NCBI RefSeq assembly: GCF_013408655.1
Contig: NZ_JACCBP010000001.1
Location: 1,798,001-1,862,000, forward strand
Length of the DNA: 64,000 bases
Source: Pigmentiphaga litoralis
Lineage (GTDB): Bacteria; Pseudomonadota; Gammaproteobacteria; Burkholderiales; Burkholderiaceae_B
Direction: 5' to 3'
Shown piece after piece: positions 9,981 through 22,308 of the stretch (the stretch's first letter is position 1; each line of letters begins with the position of its first letter). The position numbers were made by a program, and so were the translations under genes. Under the pieces are notes generated by a model that saw only the letters and a list, made by a program, of their open reading frames with translations, did no database searches and had not been told where the DNA came from.

Positions 9981-11267
9981 TTATCTGCGGGACAGCAGTG
10001 CGTTGAGGATGATCGCTCCAAAAGTGGCGGTGCCGATTCCGCCGAGGGCGAAGCCGCCGATGTTTAGTGTGAAGTCGCCGGCGCCTAGTACCAGTGTGAC
10101 GGCTGCGACGATCAGGTTGCGGTTGTCGGAGAAGTCGACGCGGTTTTCTACCCAGATTCGTGCGCCGGATACGGCGATGAGGCCGAAGACCACGATGGAG
10201 ACGCCGCCCAGCACGGCGGTGGGGATGGTCAGGATGACGGCGCCGAATTTGGGCGAGAAGCCCAGCAGGATCGCGAAGCATGCGGCGATCGCAAAGACCA
10301 GGGTCGAGTAGATCCGGGTCACGGCCATGACACCGATGTTCTCGGCATAGGTGGTCAGGCCGGTGCCGCCCACGCTGCCCGACACCACGGTGGCGATCCC
10401 ATCACCCACGAACGCGCGGCCCATGTAGCGGTCCAGGTTCTGGCCGGTCATGGCGCTGACGGCCTTGATGTGGCCCAGGTTTTCTGCCACCAGGATTACG
10501 GCCACGGGCGCGATCAGCGCCATGGCGTCCAGCCGGAACACCGGGGCCGTAAAGGCCGGCACGCCCAGCCACGCGGCATTGGCCACGGTGGAAAAGTCGA
10601 TCGGCTTGCCCAGTCCGGCGCCATTGGTCAGCACCGCGTACAGCACATAGGCCAGCAACAAACCGATCAGGATCAGCAGGCGCTGCACCATGCCGCGGGT
10701 GAACACCGCCACGATGCCGACGCACAGCACGGTCGCCAGGGCCATCCACGCATCGAAGGCATTGGCAGTAACGCTCTTGACCGCGATGGGCGCCAGGTTC
10801 AGCCCGATCACGGCCACCACCGCGCCGGTGACGACCGGCGGCATGAAGCGTTCGATCCAGCCCGTGCCGATGGCCATGACCAGGAAACCGATCAGGGTGT
10901 AGACCACCCCGCACGCAATGATGCCGCCAAGCGCCACGCCGATGTTGGCGTTCAGGCCCGGCCCGGCATATCCGCTGACGGCAATGACGAGGCCAATGAA
11001 GGCGAAGCTGGAACCGAGATAGCTCGGCACGCGGCCGCCCACGATCACGAAGAACAGCAGCGTGCCGATCCCCGACATGAAGATGGCAAGGTTAGGATCG
11101 AAGCCCATGAGCAGGGGCGCCAGTACGGTGGACCCGAACATCGCGACCACGTGCTGCAGCCCCATCGCGCCCATCTGCGGCCAAGGCAGCCGCTCGTCGG
11201 GCGCGATGACGCCCCCCGCCACCCCGTCGGTGCGCTCGCGCCACCTTGGAAAATACGATCCCGCCAT
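9981..11267 (-). CDS. Uracil/xanthine permease family transporter (UraA/RutG type)
   Basis: This protein of 428 residues belongs to the nucleobase:cation symporter-2 family, proton-linked carriers of uracil or related bases across the inner membrane. It is almost entirely hydrophobic, with about 14 predicted segments. The diagnostic motif VAENLGHIKAVSAMTG holds the substrate-binding Glu, and GTGLTTYAENIGVMAVTR is the second conserved half-motif. The AENLGH form recalls RutG as much as UraA. Its start ATG at 11267 has an AGGAG Shine-Dalgarno. No pyrimidine utilisation genes lie next to it, so uracil is the likely but unproven substrate. Confidence 0.87.
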   Translation of the reverse strand: MAGSYFPRWRERTDGVAGGVIAPDERLPWPQMGAMGLQHVVAMFGSTVLAPLLMGFDPNLAIFMSGIGTLLFFVIVGGRVPSYLGSSFAFIGLVIAVSGYAGPGLNANIGVALGGIIACGVVYTLIGFLVMAIGTGWIERFMPPVVTGAVVAVIGLNLAPIAVKSVTANAFDAWMALATVLCVGIVAVFTRGMVQRLLILIGLLLAYVLYAVLTNGAGLGKPIDFSTVANAAWLGVPAFTAPVFRLDAMALIAPVAVILVAENLGHIKAVSAMTGQNLDRYMGRAFVGDGIATVVSGSVGGTGLTTYAENIGVMAVTRIYSTLVFAIAACFAILLGFSPKFGAVILTIPTAVLGGVSIVVFGLIAVSGARIWVENRVDFSDNRNLIVAAVTLVLGAGDFTLNIGGFALGGIGTATFGAIILNALLSRR

Positions 11268-11320
11268 TGCCCTCTCCTGTTCTTGTGCCTATGACAAATC
11301 AGGCGCAAGTGTAAGGAGAG

Positions 11321-11344
11321 CGGCGCGGCAAGACCAGCGCCGCG
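11321..11344 (-). terminator. Putative terminator of the glg/tre operon
   Basis: A perfect 7-bp stem, GCGGCGC / GCGCCGC with a 10-base loop, lies 11 bases after the treY stop on the minus strand. It is followed on that strand by the pyrimidine-rich TCTCCTTACACTT. The T tract is poor, so intrinsic termination is plausible but not certain. Confidence 0.45.
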
Positions 11345-11355
11345 TCAGGACAATG

Positions 11356-14022
11356 TCAGGTGAGCAACGCCACCGGAAGATCGGCCAGGGCATCGGCCAC
11401 GCGGATCCGGCCACCGGCCACCGCGCACGTGCCGTCCGTCAGCACACTGCGCAACTGCGGCGTGCTGATGGCGGCCGTGATGGCCTCTGGCAGGCAGACC
11501 ACCGTGTCGCCCCACTTGTCGGCAGCGATACGCGGCTTGGGATCGTCGTTGGTTCCGAGCACCATCGTGGCGACGCGATGCGGCACGATCACGATCGCCA
11601 CGCTGTCCGCGTGTTTGCGGGCGTAGGCAAACACGCGCTGGCTTTCCGTCCCTTCCACGGTCAGCGGCAGATAGTCGCCTTCCAGGAACAGCGCTTCGTG
11701 CTGTTTGCGGAAGTTGAGCGTGCGCCGAACCACTTCGAACTTGATGCGGCCATCACGCCAGTGGTCCACCAGGGCGGCCGCATCGAACGGTTCGTCCAGC
11801 GCCTGCTTGCGCAGAGCGAAGTCGACCGGGCGGCGGTTGTCCGGATCCACCAGGCTGAAGTCCCACATTTCGGTGCCCTGGTACAGATCGGGCACGCCCG
11901 GGATCGTCATGCGCAGCAGGGTCTGCGACAGGCTGTTGACCGCGCCGGCCGGACCGATACGGTTGATGAACTCAACCAGTTCCAGCAGCGTATCGGCATT
12001 GGCTTGCGGATCCAGGATCTGGAACAGGAAGCCGTTGCAGGCCTTTTCGTAGCTGTCGTCGGGCGTGACCCAGCTCGATTGCTGCTTGGCTTCCCGCAGC
12101 GACTTGGTCTGCCAGTCGGACAAGCGGCCCGCCAATTCGCGAATGCCCTCTTCGTCGTTGATCGACAGGTCCAGCGGCCAGGCCCCGATCAGCGACTGGT
12201 ACAGCATGTATTCGTCGGCCGGCAGTGGCGATGGCGCCGGCTCTTCGCCCGCTTCGCGCTTGAACGCGGCATGGCGTTCGGACCAGCGTGTCACCAGCGC
12301 TTCCCATTCGGCGGCGCGTTCGCTCAGCACGGCCAACCGGGCGCGGCCGTCTTCACCGCGTTTGTGATCGTGCGTCGCGGTCGCAAGCATGGCCAGCGGG
12401 AACGACTCGGCGCGGCCCTGCACGCGTTGATGGAATTCGTCGCTTTCCATCGAAAAGATCGCCGGATCGGCGCCAACTTCATTACGCGACAACAAGCGGC
12501 CGTAGCGGTAGAAGCCGGTGTCTTCCACCGATTTGGCGGCCAGTGGCGAGGTCAGTTGCTGGAAGCGGCGAATGGCCTGCAGGCGCACCGCGCGCTGATC
12601 TTCCGGGTAGTCCTTCGGGGGTTCGCCGCCCAGCCAGCCGGCCATGGTGTCGAGCAGGTCGTAGTCGGCCGGGCGCAGGCTGGCATGCGCGCCTTCCCGG
12701 GCCTTGGAAAACGGGACTTCATCCTGCTCGGTGCGGCCCTGCACGTCGGCATAGGTGCGATACACCGGAAAGGACACCAGCAATTCCGTCAGTACACGGC
12801 GGATCGCGGACGGGCTCCAGTCGCGGGTCATCAGATCGAAGTGCGCGATGCGGTGCAGCAGGCGCACCAGGGCATCGAACTCGCCTGCAAAGTTCTGCTG
12901 GATCAACTGGCGGCGCGCCGTGCGCGACAGTTCGGTAAACGTCTTGGCGCTGCCCGAGATGGATTGCCACATCGTGGTCAGGGGGGCTTCGCCCTGCGGG
13001 TCATGCAGCCACTGCCCGACTTCGCTCATGAAGTCATAGCCCGTCGTGCCGTCGGTCTGCCATGACGTCGCCAACGGTTCGCCGGCGGCAAGGATCTTCT
13101 CGACCACCACATACGGCACGCGCTTGGGCGCATCGGCCGGGCGGCGATCGGCACGCTTTTCCAGCTCGGCGCGCAGGTACTGGCAATATGCCTTGGGGTC
13201 GGCCAGGCCATCCACGTGATCGACACGCAGGCCATCCACCAGGCCTTCTTCGTACAGGCGGAAAAATAGCGAATGGATGTCGTCGCGGACCGCATCGCGC
13301 TCGGCGCGCATGCCGGCCAGGTCGCTAATTTCAAAGAAACGGCGCCAGTTGATTTCTTCGGCCGCGGTGCGCCACCACGCCAGGCGATAGTGCTGGCGTT
13401 CCAGCAATTCGTGCAGACGCTGGCGGCCATCGGTACGAGCCGCATCGAACGCTTGCGGCGTTTCGTCCATCAGGCGCAGGACCTCGTCGTGGTGTTCCGG
13501 CGCAATCGGAAAGCGCGCATCGTAATAGGTGACGATGGGTTCGTGGGTTTTTTGATCACGCTCGATCTTGAGCTGCCCTTCGGACAACACCTTGCCATAC
13601 GGATCGCCCAGGTAAGGCGCCAGCAGCTTGCCCTTCAGGGAGGGATCCGGCGAATTCCAGTCGATGTCGAAGTATTCGGCATAGCGGCTGTTGGGGCCCT
13701 CGCGCAGCACGCTCCACCACCAGGCGTTGTCGGGGCTGACGCCCATGTGATTGGGCACGATGTCCAGGATCAGGCCCATGCCGAATTCGCGCAGGCGGGC
13801 AACCAGCTTGCGCAGGGCCTCTTCACCGCCCAGTTCCGGGCTGATGACGTGATAGTCGATCGTGTCGTAGCCGTGGGTCGATCCGGCCCGCGCGCGGGTC
13901 AGCGGCGAAGCATAGATGTCACTGATACCAAGCTTGTGGAAGTATTCGACCAGATCGATGGCGTCCGTAATCGGAAAGCCTTCGTGAAACTGCAGCCTGA
14001 CCGTGGCTCGCGGTGCACTCAT
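11356..14022 (-). CDS. treY: Malto-oligosyltrehalose synthase
   Basis: This 888-residue GH13 enzyme isomerises the reducing-end maltose of a linear alpha-1,4-glucan to trehalose, giving a maltooligosyl-trehalose that TreZ cleaves. The N-terminus SAPRATVRLQFHEGFPITDA and the motifs LDIVPNHMGV, VDGLRVDHVDGL (nucleophile Asp), VVVEKILA (acid Glu) and GVPDLYQGTEMWDF are typical of TreY. The open frame runs further upstream, but the ATG at 14022 gives a four-base ATGA overlap with the malQ stop and matches the family start. It is the last gene of the operon. Confidence 0.94.
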   Translation of the reverse strand: MSAPRATVRLQFHEGFPITDAIDLVEYFHKLGISDIYASPLTRARAGSTHGYDTIDYHVISPELGGEEALRKLVARLREFGMGLILDIVPNHMGVSPDNAWWWSVLREGPNSRYAEYFDIDWNSPDPSLKGKLLAPYLGDPYGKVLSEGQLKIERDQKTHEPIVTYYDARFPIAPEHHDEVLRLMDETPQAFDAARTDGRQRLHELLERQHYRLAWWRTAAEEINWRRFFEISDLAGMRAERDAVRDDIHSLFFRLYEEGLVDGLRVDHVDGLADPKAYCQYLRAELEKRADRRPADAPKRVPYVVVEKILAAGEPLATSWQTDGTTGYDFMSEVGQWLHDPQGEAPLTTMWQSISGSAKTFTELSRTARRQLIQQNFAGEFDALVRLLHRIAHFDLMTRDWSPSAIRRVLTELLVSFPVYRTYADVQGRTEQDEVPFSKAREGAHASLRPADYDLLDTMAGWLGGEPPKDYPEDQRAVRLQAIRRFQQLTSPLAAKSVEDTGFYRYGRLLSRNEVGADPAIFSMESDEFHQRVQGRAESFPLAMLATATHDHKRGEDGRARLAVLSERAAEWEALVTRWSERHAAFKREAGEEPAPSPLPADEYMLYQSLIGAWPLDLSINDEEGIRELAGRLSDWQTKSLREAKQQSSWVTPDDSYEKACNGFLFQILDPQANADTLLELVEFINRIGPAGAVNSLSQTLLRMTIPGVPDLYQGTEMWDFSLVDPDNRRPVDFALRKQALDEPFDAAALVDHWRDGRIKFEVVRRTLNFRKQHEALFLEGDYLPLTVEGTESQRVFAYARKHADSVAIVIVPHRVATMVLGTNDDPKPRIAADKWGDTVVCLPEAITAAISTPQLRSVLTDGTCAVAGGRIRVADALADLPVALLT

Positions 14023-16154
14023 GATGTTTGTCTGCTCTGTGAAAGGGCGTCCAGGCGTCGGCTGACGTCCTGATCGTCCAGCAAGGTATCGATCGTCGTC
14101 GCCATGCGGCGACGCCAGTTGGGATGGGTATCGGTGGTGCCGGGCAGATTCGGCGCTTCGGGGTCCCCCAGCACGTCTTCCAGCGGCACGACCGCGAGCG
14201 GGCACGGGGTGGCCCCGACGAAACGGAAGGTCTCTGCGATCGGTGGCGGAGCATCGGGATCAGTGTCTTGCGACACGTCGATTCCGGCCGCGGCCAGCGA
14301 ACGGACCAGTTGTTCCCGGTCGCGCGCGCGATTTTGCATCTGCGCGTCGAGCGAATCGCCATCGCCGAACAGACCCAGCCGGTCGCGCCACTGCAGGTCG
14401 GTACCCGTCCACCATCCTGCGATGGTCGGCAGGTCGTGCGTGGTGGTCATGGCCATGGCTTCGGCCGGCCAGTCGCGCGGCGACTTGATCGGCGCGTTGT
14501 CGCCATGGTGCTGGCGTTCGAACCACAGCACGTCCATGCCCAGCATGCCGGCGCGGGCGATCTGGTCATTGAACCCCTCGGGCACCGTACCCAGGTTTTC
14601 GCCCACAACGATCGCGCGGTGCCGCCAGGACTCCAGCGCGATCAGCCGCATGATGTCGTCGAAGGGGTAGTTGACGTAGGCGCCGTCGGTCGGCGGAGCG
14701 CCTTCGGGCACCAGCCACATCCGTTTCAGGCCAAGGGCGTGGTCGATGCGGATCCCGCCGGCATGACGCAGGCAGGCGCGCAGCATTTCGATGTACGCCC
14801 GATAGCCCGTGCGGCGCAGCGCAGACGGCGAGAACGCCGTCAGACCCCAGGCCTGCCCCTGCGCGTTATACAGGTCGGGCGGCGCGCCGGGCGATAGCTT
14901 GGCCAGGATTTCGCCCTGCCGGCTCCAGGCGTGACTGCCGCCCGGGTCGGTGCCCACGGCCAGGTCCGCGATCAGGCCGATGCCCATGCCGGCTTCGCGC
15001 GCGGCGGCTTGGGCGCGGGCCAGTCCCCGGTCGGCCAGCCATTGCAGGAAGGCATGGAAGGTGACTTCGGTGGCATGTTCCTGCGCAAAAGCAGCGACTT
15101 CCGGGCTGTCCGGATTCTGAAAGGCCTCGGGCCAGTCGCGCCAACCGCCGGTCTGGAACCCTTCGGCCAGGCGCCAGGCATGCAGCGCTTCGAATCGCGC
15201 ATGGTTTTCGAGCAGGCTGCCGCCCTCTTGCCGAAAGCGCGTAAACGCCTCGGACACCGAGCTGCCGACGTTGCCCGGAAAGCCATCGAACAGCCGGCGC
15301 AAGATGGCCAGCTTGGTCCGCGCCACGCCAGGCCAGTCGACCATGTCGAGCTGTTCCAGACGCGCCAGGTCCAGGTTCAGACCCAGCGCCGATGCCGCAC
15401 GCGCAACCGCGGGCTGACCGAACACTTCTGCCGGGTCAACGTACAGCACGTTCAGGAACAGGCGGCTCGATGGCGCGTACGGGCTGATGCGATGCGGATC
15501 GGCCGTGAACATCGCGTGGACCGGGCTGATCGCCAGGCCGGTGGCGCCCGCTTTTGCAGCCACGCCGGCCAAGGTCGCCAGCGCGGAAAAGTCGCCGACA
15601 CCGCCCGAGGCGCCGGGCGCCCCGAGCGACGCGCCCCGCCGGCGCAGTCCATACAGCTGCACCGCCAGCGCCCATTCGCGCGGCTGCGGCTTGCCGATGG
15701 CGTCGCTGACGCCAAAGCATCGCGCGGGCGCGATCGCCAGCGTGTAGACCTGGTCACCGATATGCAGCGTGTGATACCCCGGCAGGTTCATGCCAGGGAT
15801 GATCACGGTATGCGCGTCCTTGCGGCGCGCTTCGCCATCGACCACGCCGCCGTCGTCATCGAACTCGAGCCGAAAGCGCAGTGTGCTGACGGTGTCCGGC
15901 AGCGGGACTTCAATCGCCTGGCGGACCACGCCGATCGCGAAGTGGCTGGCGGTATCGTCGCTCGCATTTCGAAGCGTAGCCAGGCTGGCCTCGATCGCAT
16001 CCGGACTGCTGGCGTCGATGCCGAGCGCGTTCAGCACGTTCCTGAGCACGTCGGGCGACACGCGTTGCGGCTTGCCGGCGGCGTCCTGCCAATCGACCGA
16101 CACGCCCGCCGCGTCGGCCAGCGCATGAAGAGAAGTTACGTCGTCGTCACTCAT
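14019..16154 (-). CDS. malQ: 4-alpha-glucanotransferase (amylomaltase)
   Basis: This 711-residue GH77 enzyme transfers alpha-1,4-glucan segments between maltodextrins, lengthening or shortening chains for TreY, GlgB or phosphorylases. Family motifs are visible: GIRIDHALGLKRMWLVPEG (nucleophile Asp), VGENLGTVP (acid/base Glu) and TTHDLPTIAGWWTG (transition-state Asp). The roughly 200 residues before the catalytic part match the long form of bacterial MalQ. Its ATG overlaps the treZ stop by four bases (ATGA) and its own stop overlaps treY the same way, so translation of the three genes is probably coupled. Confidence 0.93.
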   Translation of the reverse strand: MSDDDVTSLHALADAAGVSVDWQDAAGKPQRVSPDVLRNVLNALGIDASSPDAIEASLATLRNASDDTASHFAIGVVRQAIEVPLPDTVSTLRFRLEFDDDGGVVDGEARRKDAHTVIIPGMNLPGYHTLHIGDQVYTLAIAPARCFGVSDAIGKPQPREWALAVQLYGLRRRGASLGAPGASGGVGDFSALATLAGVAAKAGATGLAISPVHAMFTADPHRISPYAPSSRLFLNVLYVDPAEVFGQPAVARAASALGLNLDLARLEQLDMVDWPGVARTKLAILRRLFDGFPGNVGSSVSEAFTRFRQEGGSLLENHARFEALHAWRLAEGFQTGGWRDWPEAFQNPDSPEVAAFAQEHATEVTFHAFLQWLADRGLARAQAAAREAGMGIGLIADLAVGTDPGGSHAWSRQGEILAKLSPGAPPDLYNAQGQAWGLTAFSPSALRRTGYRAYIEMLRACLRHAGGIRIDHALGLKRMWLVPEGAPPTDGAYVNYPFDDIMRLIALESWRHRAIVVGENLGTVPEGFNDQIARAGMLGMDVLWFERQHHGDNAPIKSPRDWPAEAMAMTTTHDLPTIAGWWTGTDLQWRDRLGLFGDGDSLDAQMQNRARDREQLVRSLAAAGIDVSQDTDPDAPPPIAETFRFVGATPCPLAVVPLEDVLGDPEAPNLPGTTDTHPNWRRRMATTIDTLLDDQDVSRRLDALSQSRQTS

Positions 16155-17983
16155 GCTGCGCTGTCCTGTGCAATGGCCTCCAACGCGTCCTCGAGCATGA
16201 CCAGCGTGGCGCCGGCCTTGAGCTTGCCGGTCGCGGCCAGGCGACCAGTGTCGGTCGCGCTTTCGAACACCAGCTGGCCTCCCACCACCGGCGTGATGTC
16301 AACGGCCTCGGGGCCGAAGTTCACGTACATGGCGTAAACCTGGCTATTGGCCAGACGCCACCGCGCGGCCACGGCAACCTCGCCGATGGCCTGGGCCCCG
16401 ATGGACACCGCACCTTCCAGATGCGGCACCAGCACTTCACGCCGCAAGCGCAGCAGCGCGCGGTAATAGTCCCACCACAGCATGCCTTCGCGGCCAGGCG
16501 ATTGCGTCAGCGGCGGCACCGAGGCCTCGAATGTATCGGCGGCATTGGGATCGGGAATGTTGTCGCGCACGGCCGGGTCGGCAAACGCCGGGAACTTGGC
16601 GAACTCCTTGCGGCGTCCTTCGCGTACGGCTTCGGCCAGTTCATCGTTGTGGCTGGTGAAGTACAGGAAGGGCGTGCGGGTGCCCCACTCTTCGCCCATG
16701 AAGATCATGGGGATCTGCGGCGACAGCATGCAGAGGGCAACGCCTGCCCGCAGCGCTTCCATGCCGGCGCCCTTCTCGGCCAGGGTGATCAGTCGATCAC
16801 CCAGCGCACGGTTGCCGATCTGATCGTGGTTCTGCAGGAACAGCACGAACGCCGTGGGCGGCAGGTCGCCCGACGGTTCGCCGCGCAGTTCGCCGTCGCG
16901 ATGGGGCGACGGCTGGCCTTGATAGATGAAGCCTTCGGACAGGCAACGCGCCAGCTGTTCGGCGGGCTTGTCGGCATAGTCCGTGTAGTAGCCATCGGTC
17001 TCGCCAGCAATGATCCGATGCAGGATGTGGTGGCCGTCGTCATTCCACTGCGCATCGAAGTCCTTGGCCAGGTGACTGGCGATGTTGCCGTCATGCTCGA
17101 GCACCAGATGCACGTGCCGGTCGGAAGCTACCGACTCGCGTACGGCCGCCGCCATCTCGTCAAGCCAGTCCGGTTCCGAGATCGCATGCACCGCATCGAA
17201 ACGCAGACCGTCAAAGCGGTATTCGTTGACCCAATACATGGCGTTGCGCGTAAAGAAGTCGCGCACCTGCGGCCGGCGGAAATCGATGGCCGGACCCCAC
17301 GGCGTGTGCAAGTCTTCGCGGAAAAAATCCGACGCATAGGCATGCAGGTAATTGCCATCAGGACCGAAGTGGTTGTAGACCACGTCCAGGAAGATCATCA
17401 GGCCCTGTTCATGGGCCGCATCCACCAGCGCCTTCAGGTCGTCGGGCGTGCCGTAGGCGGTATCCGGGGCATAGGGCAAGACGCCGTCATAGCCCCAATT
17501 GCGCTCGCCCGGAAAGTCCGCGATCGGCATCAGTTCCACCGCGGTCACGCCCAGCTCGGCCAGTTTCGGCAGCGCTGCCTGAATGCCCTTGAAGCCGCCG
17601 AAGGCCTTGGGGTGCAATTCGTACAGCACGACTTCGGACCAGGGGCGGCCCTTCCAGTCGGTCGTGCGCCAGGCGTAGGCGTCCGGGTCCACGACGACAC
17701 TGTCGTCGTGCACGTCGCCTGCCTGCAGGCGCGAGTGGGGATCGGGAAACTTCAGGTCGTCGCCGATCTGATAGCGGTAGCGCGTGCCCGCGCCGACCGG
17801 CGCTTCCACGACGTACCCGCCCTGCCCGTCGGCCTGCATGTCGAGGGTCATCGGCTCGCCTTGCGGCGGCGTCAGATGCACCTTGACCGCGGCAGCCGCA
17901 TTCGGCGCCCAGACGGCAAATCGTGTTTGACCGGGGCGCGTCAAGGTCGCGCCGTATCCTGTCGGTAATAGCCCTTTCGTCAT
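16151..17983 (-). CDS. treZ: Malto-oligosyltrehalose trehalohydrolase
   Basis: This 610-residue GH13 enzyme cuts the alpha-1,4 bond next to the trehalose end made by TreY and releases trehalose. An N-terminal CBM48-like beta domain ([16 protein letters not shown]) precedes the barrel. Catalytic motifs are GLRFDAVHAI (Asp near residue 262), LVLEHDGNIASHL (Glu) and FLQNHDQIGNRALGDRL (Asp). The C-terminal beta domain is complete. A GAGAG Shine-Dalgarno lies about 6 bases before the ATG at 17983. The gene begins 10 bases after glgX and overlaps malQ. Confidence 0.93.
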   Translation of the reverse strand: MTKGLLPTGYGATLTRPGQTRFAVWAPNAAAAVKVHLTPPQGEPMTLDMQADGQGGYVVEAPVGAGTRYRYQIGDDLKFPDPHSRLQAGDVHDDSVVVDPDAYAWRTTDWKGRPWSEVVLYELHPKAFGGFKGIQAALPKLAELGVTAVELMPIADFPGERNWGYDGVLPYAPDTAYGTPDDLKALVDAAHEQGLMIFLDVVYNHFGPDGNYLHAYASDFFREDLHTPWGPAIDFRRPQVRDFFTRNAMYWVNEYRFDGLRFDAVHAISEPDWLDEMAAAVRESVASDRHVHLVLEHDGNIASHLAKDFDAQWNDDGHHILHRIIAGETDGYYTDYADKPAEQLARCLSEGFIYQGQPSPHRDGELRGEPSGDLPPTAFVLFLQNHDQIGNRALGDRLITLAEKGAGMEALRAGVALCMLSPQIPMIFMGEEWGTRTPFLYFTSHNDELAEAVREGRRKEFAKFPAFADPAVRDNIPDPNAADTFEASVPPLTQSPGREGMLWWDYYRALLRLRREVLVPHLEGAVSIGAQAIGEVAVAARWRLANSQVYAMYVNFGPEAVDITPVVGGQLVFESATDTGRLAATGKLKAGATLVMLEDALEAIAQDSAA

Positions 17984-17993
17984 GCTGCTCTCG

Positions 17994-20096
17994 TTAATTC
18001 GACACCAATCGACAACCCAGCACCACCACGCTCCGGTCCGACACGTCCACCTCGTTGTTCTCGAGGGGCCACTCGTCCTTCGCGGGATCAGCCGTGTCTA
18101 CCAATACCCGCCAGCTGAAATGCGGCGCCGGCATCACGAAACGCACGTTCTCGGCGCTTCCGTTGATGAGTACCAGCGTCGCCTCGATCCCTTCCGCACC
18201 GCGCGTCGCGCGTCGCAGCGCGAGCGTCCGGCACTCGGGATCGTTCCAGGCTTCGTCCCACACGTAGTCACCCCGGACGTCGAACCAGGCAATCTCGGCC
18301 ATATCGGGCAGGATCATCTGGTCGTTGACCATGAAGCGGTCGCTGCGCAAAGACGGGTGGGCATGCCGGATTGCTGTCAGCCGCGCAAGGAACGCCGTCA
18401 TGGCTTCCCCCTCTTCCGAATGCGCCTGGCCCCAATCGAACCAGGACGTTTTATTGTCCTGGCAGTAGGCATTGTTGTTCCCGTTCTGCGTGCGTCCGAA
18501 CTCGTCACCGCCCAACAGCATGGGCGTTCCGTGTGAACACATCAGGGTAGCCAGCAAGGCGCGTGCCACGCGTTGCCGGATGGCCTCGATGGCGGGATCG
18601 TCGCTCGGTCCTTCGACGCCCCAATTGCAGCTGTGGTTATCGTTGGTGCCGTCGCGGCCGTCTTCTTTGTTGGCGTCGTTGTGCTTGGCGTTGTAGCTGA
18701 CCACGTCACGCAGCGTGAATCCGTCATGCGCCGTGACGAAGTTGACGGATGCCCACGGACGCCGCGCACGGCGGTTGAACAGATCGCCCGATCCGGCAAG
18801 GCGGGTGGCCAGGTCGGGCCGCTGGCCGGAATCCCCGCGCCAGAAACGGCGGGCGCCATCGCGAAACTTGTCGTTCCATTCGGCCCAACCGGGCGGGTGG
18901 TTGCCGACCTGGTAGCCGCCCGGGCCGATGTCCCACGGTTCGGAAATCAGCTTGAGGCGGGATAGCAGCGGATCCTGCCTGACGGCATCGAAAAAGCCCG
19001 CGCCCGGATCGAAGCCGTGCGCCTCGCGTCCCAGGGTCACGCCCAGGTCGAAGCGGTAACCATCGATACGGAAGTGCGTGGCCCAGTAACGCAGTGAGTC
19101 CATGACCATCTGCAGCACGCGCGGATGGGCCAGGTTCAAGGTGTTGCCCGTGCCCGTGTCGTTCACGTAGTAGCGTTCATCGCCCGGCACCAGGCGGTAG
19201 TAGCTCTTGTTATCCAGGCCGCGCCAGGACAGCGTCGGGCCCATCTCGTTGCCTTCCGCGGTGTGGTTGTAGACCACATCCAGAAAGACTTCGATGCCGG
19301 CCGCATGCAGGCGGCGGATCGCCACCCGCATTTCATTGAGCATGCCCTTGGACAGATAGCTCGGCTCGGGCGCAAAGAAGGCCATCGTGCTGTAGCCCCA
19401 ATAGTTGCGCAAACCCCGCTGAACCAGGAAACGATCCTGCGCGAAGGCGTGCACGGGCAACAGTTCGATCGCGGTCACGCCCAGGCGCAACAGGTGTTCG
19501 ATGAAGGCCGGATCGGCCAGCGCAAAGAAGCTGCCGCGTTCATTGGGGCGCAGGTCTTGCCGGCAGGCAGACACGCCCTTCAGATGCGCTTCGTAGATGA
19601 CGGTGTCGGACCACGGCCGGTCCGGACGCGTGTCGTCGCCCCAGTTGAAGGCGTCATCGATCACGACGGCCTTCGGCATGGCTGCCGCGCTGTCACGGCG
19701 GTCGAAGCTCAGGTCGGCCTTGCCGTGACCGACCCGGTAACCGGCGAGCGCGTCCGTCCAGTGCAGGGGCCGGACCAGCTTGCGGGCGTAAGGGTCGAGC
19801 AGAAGCTTGTGGGGATTGAAGCGATGGCCGTTTTGCGGCTCGTAGGGCCCGTAGGCCCGATAGCCGTAGACCAGGCCGGCGCCGGCATGGGGCAGATACC
19901 CATGCCAGACTTCGTCGGTGCATTCCGGCAGCGTGAAGCGGGACAGCTCCTTGCGGCCGGTGGGATCGAACACACACAGTTCGATCTTGGTGGCGTGGGC
20001 GGAAAAGACGGCAAAGTTGATGCCCAGTCCGTCCCACGTGGCGCCGAGCGGATAAGCACGCCCCGGCAACAATTTGTCCGAAAGCGTACTGGCCAT
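17994..20096 (-). CDS. glgX: Glycogen debranching enzyme GlgX
   Basis: This 700-residue isoamylase-type GH13 enzyme hydrolyses alpha-1,6 branch points of glycogen limit dextrins, supplying linear chains to TreY and MalQ. The CBM48 domain is at the N-terminus (GLGINFAVFSAHATKIELCVFD). Catalytic motifs are GYRFDLGVTLGRE, LISEPWDIGPGGYQVG and VTAHDGFTLRDVVSYN. The NHSCNWGVEG segment is a GlgX/TreX hallmark. The ATG at 20096 has AAGGA about 8 bases upstream, inside the end of glgB, and only 4 bases separate the two genes. Confidence 0.94.
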   Translation of the reverse strand: MASTLSDKLLPGRAYPLGATWDGLGINFAVFSAHATKIELCVFDPTGRKELSRFTLPECTDEVWHGYLPHAGAGLVYGYRAYGPYEPQNGHRFNPHKLLLDPYARKLVRPLHWTDALAGYRVGHGKADLSFDRRDSAAAMPKAVVIDDAFNWGDDTRPDRPWSDTVIYEAHLKGVSACRQDLRPNERGSFFALADPAFIEHLLRLGVTAIELLPVHAFAQDRFLVQRGLRNYWGYSTMAFFAPEPSYLSKGMLNEMRVAIRRLHAAGIEVFLDVVYNHTAEGNEMGPTLSWRGLDNKSYYRLVPGDERYYVNDTGTGNTLNLAHPRVLQMVMDSLRYWATHFRIDGYRFDLGVTLGREAHGFDPGAGFFDAVRQDPLLSRLKLISEPWDIGPGGYQVGNHPPGWAEWNDKFRDGARRFWRGDSGQRPDLATRLAGSGDLFNRRARRPWASVNFVTAHDGFTLRDVVSYNAKHNDANKEDGRDGTNDNHSCNWGVEGPSDDPAIEAIRQRVARALLATLMCSHGTPMLLGGDEFGRTQNGNNNAYCQDNKTSWFDWGQAHSEEGEAMTAFLARLTAIRHAHPSLRSDRFMVNDQMILPDMAEIAWFDVRGDYVWDEAWNDPECRTLALRRATRGAEGIEATLVLINGSAENVRFVMPAPHFSWRVLVDTADPAKDEWPLENNEVDVSDRSVVVLGCRLVSN

Positions 20097-20100
20097 CCGC

Positions 20101-22294
<2,194 letters not shown>

Positions 22295-22308
<14 letters not shown>

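Noticed and set aside
11062..13065. 667-codon plus-strand frame opposite treY and the permease
   Set aside because: It is a shadow frame of GC-rich coding DNA: treY and the permease on the minus strand have complete catalytic or transport motifs, and the plus frame is rich in Arg, Ala, Gln and His with no motif.
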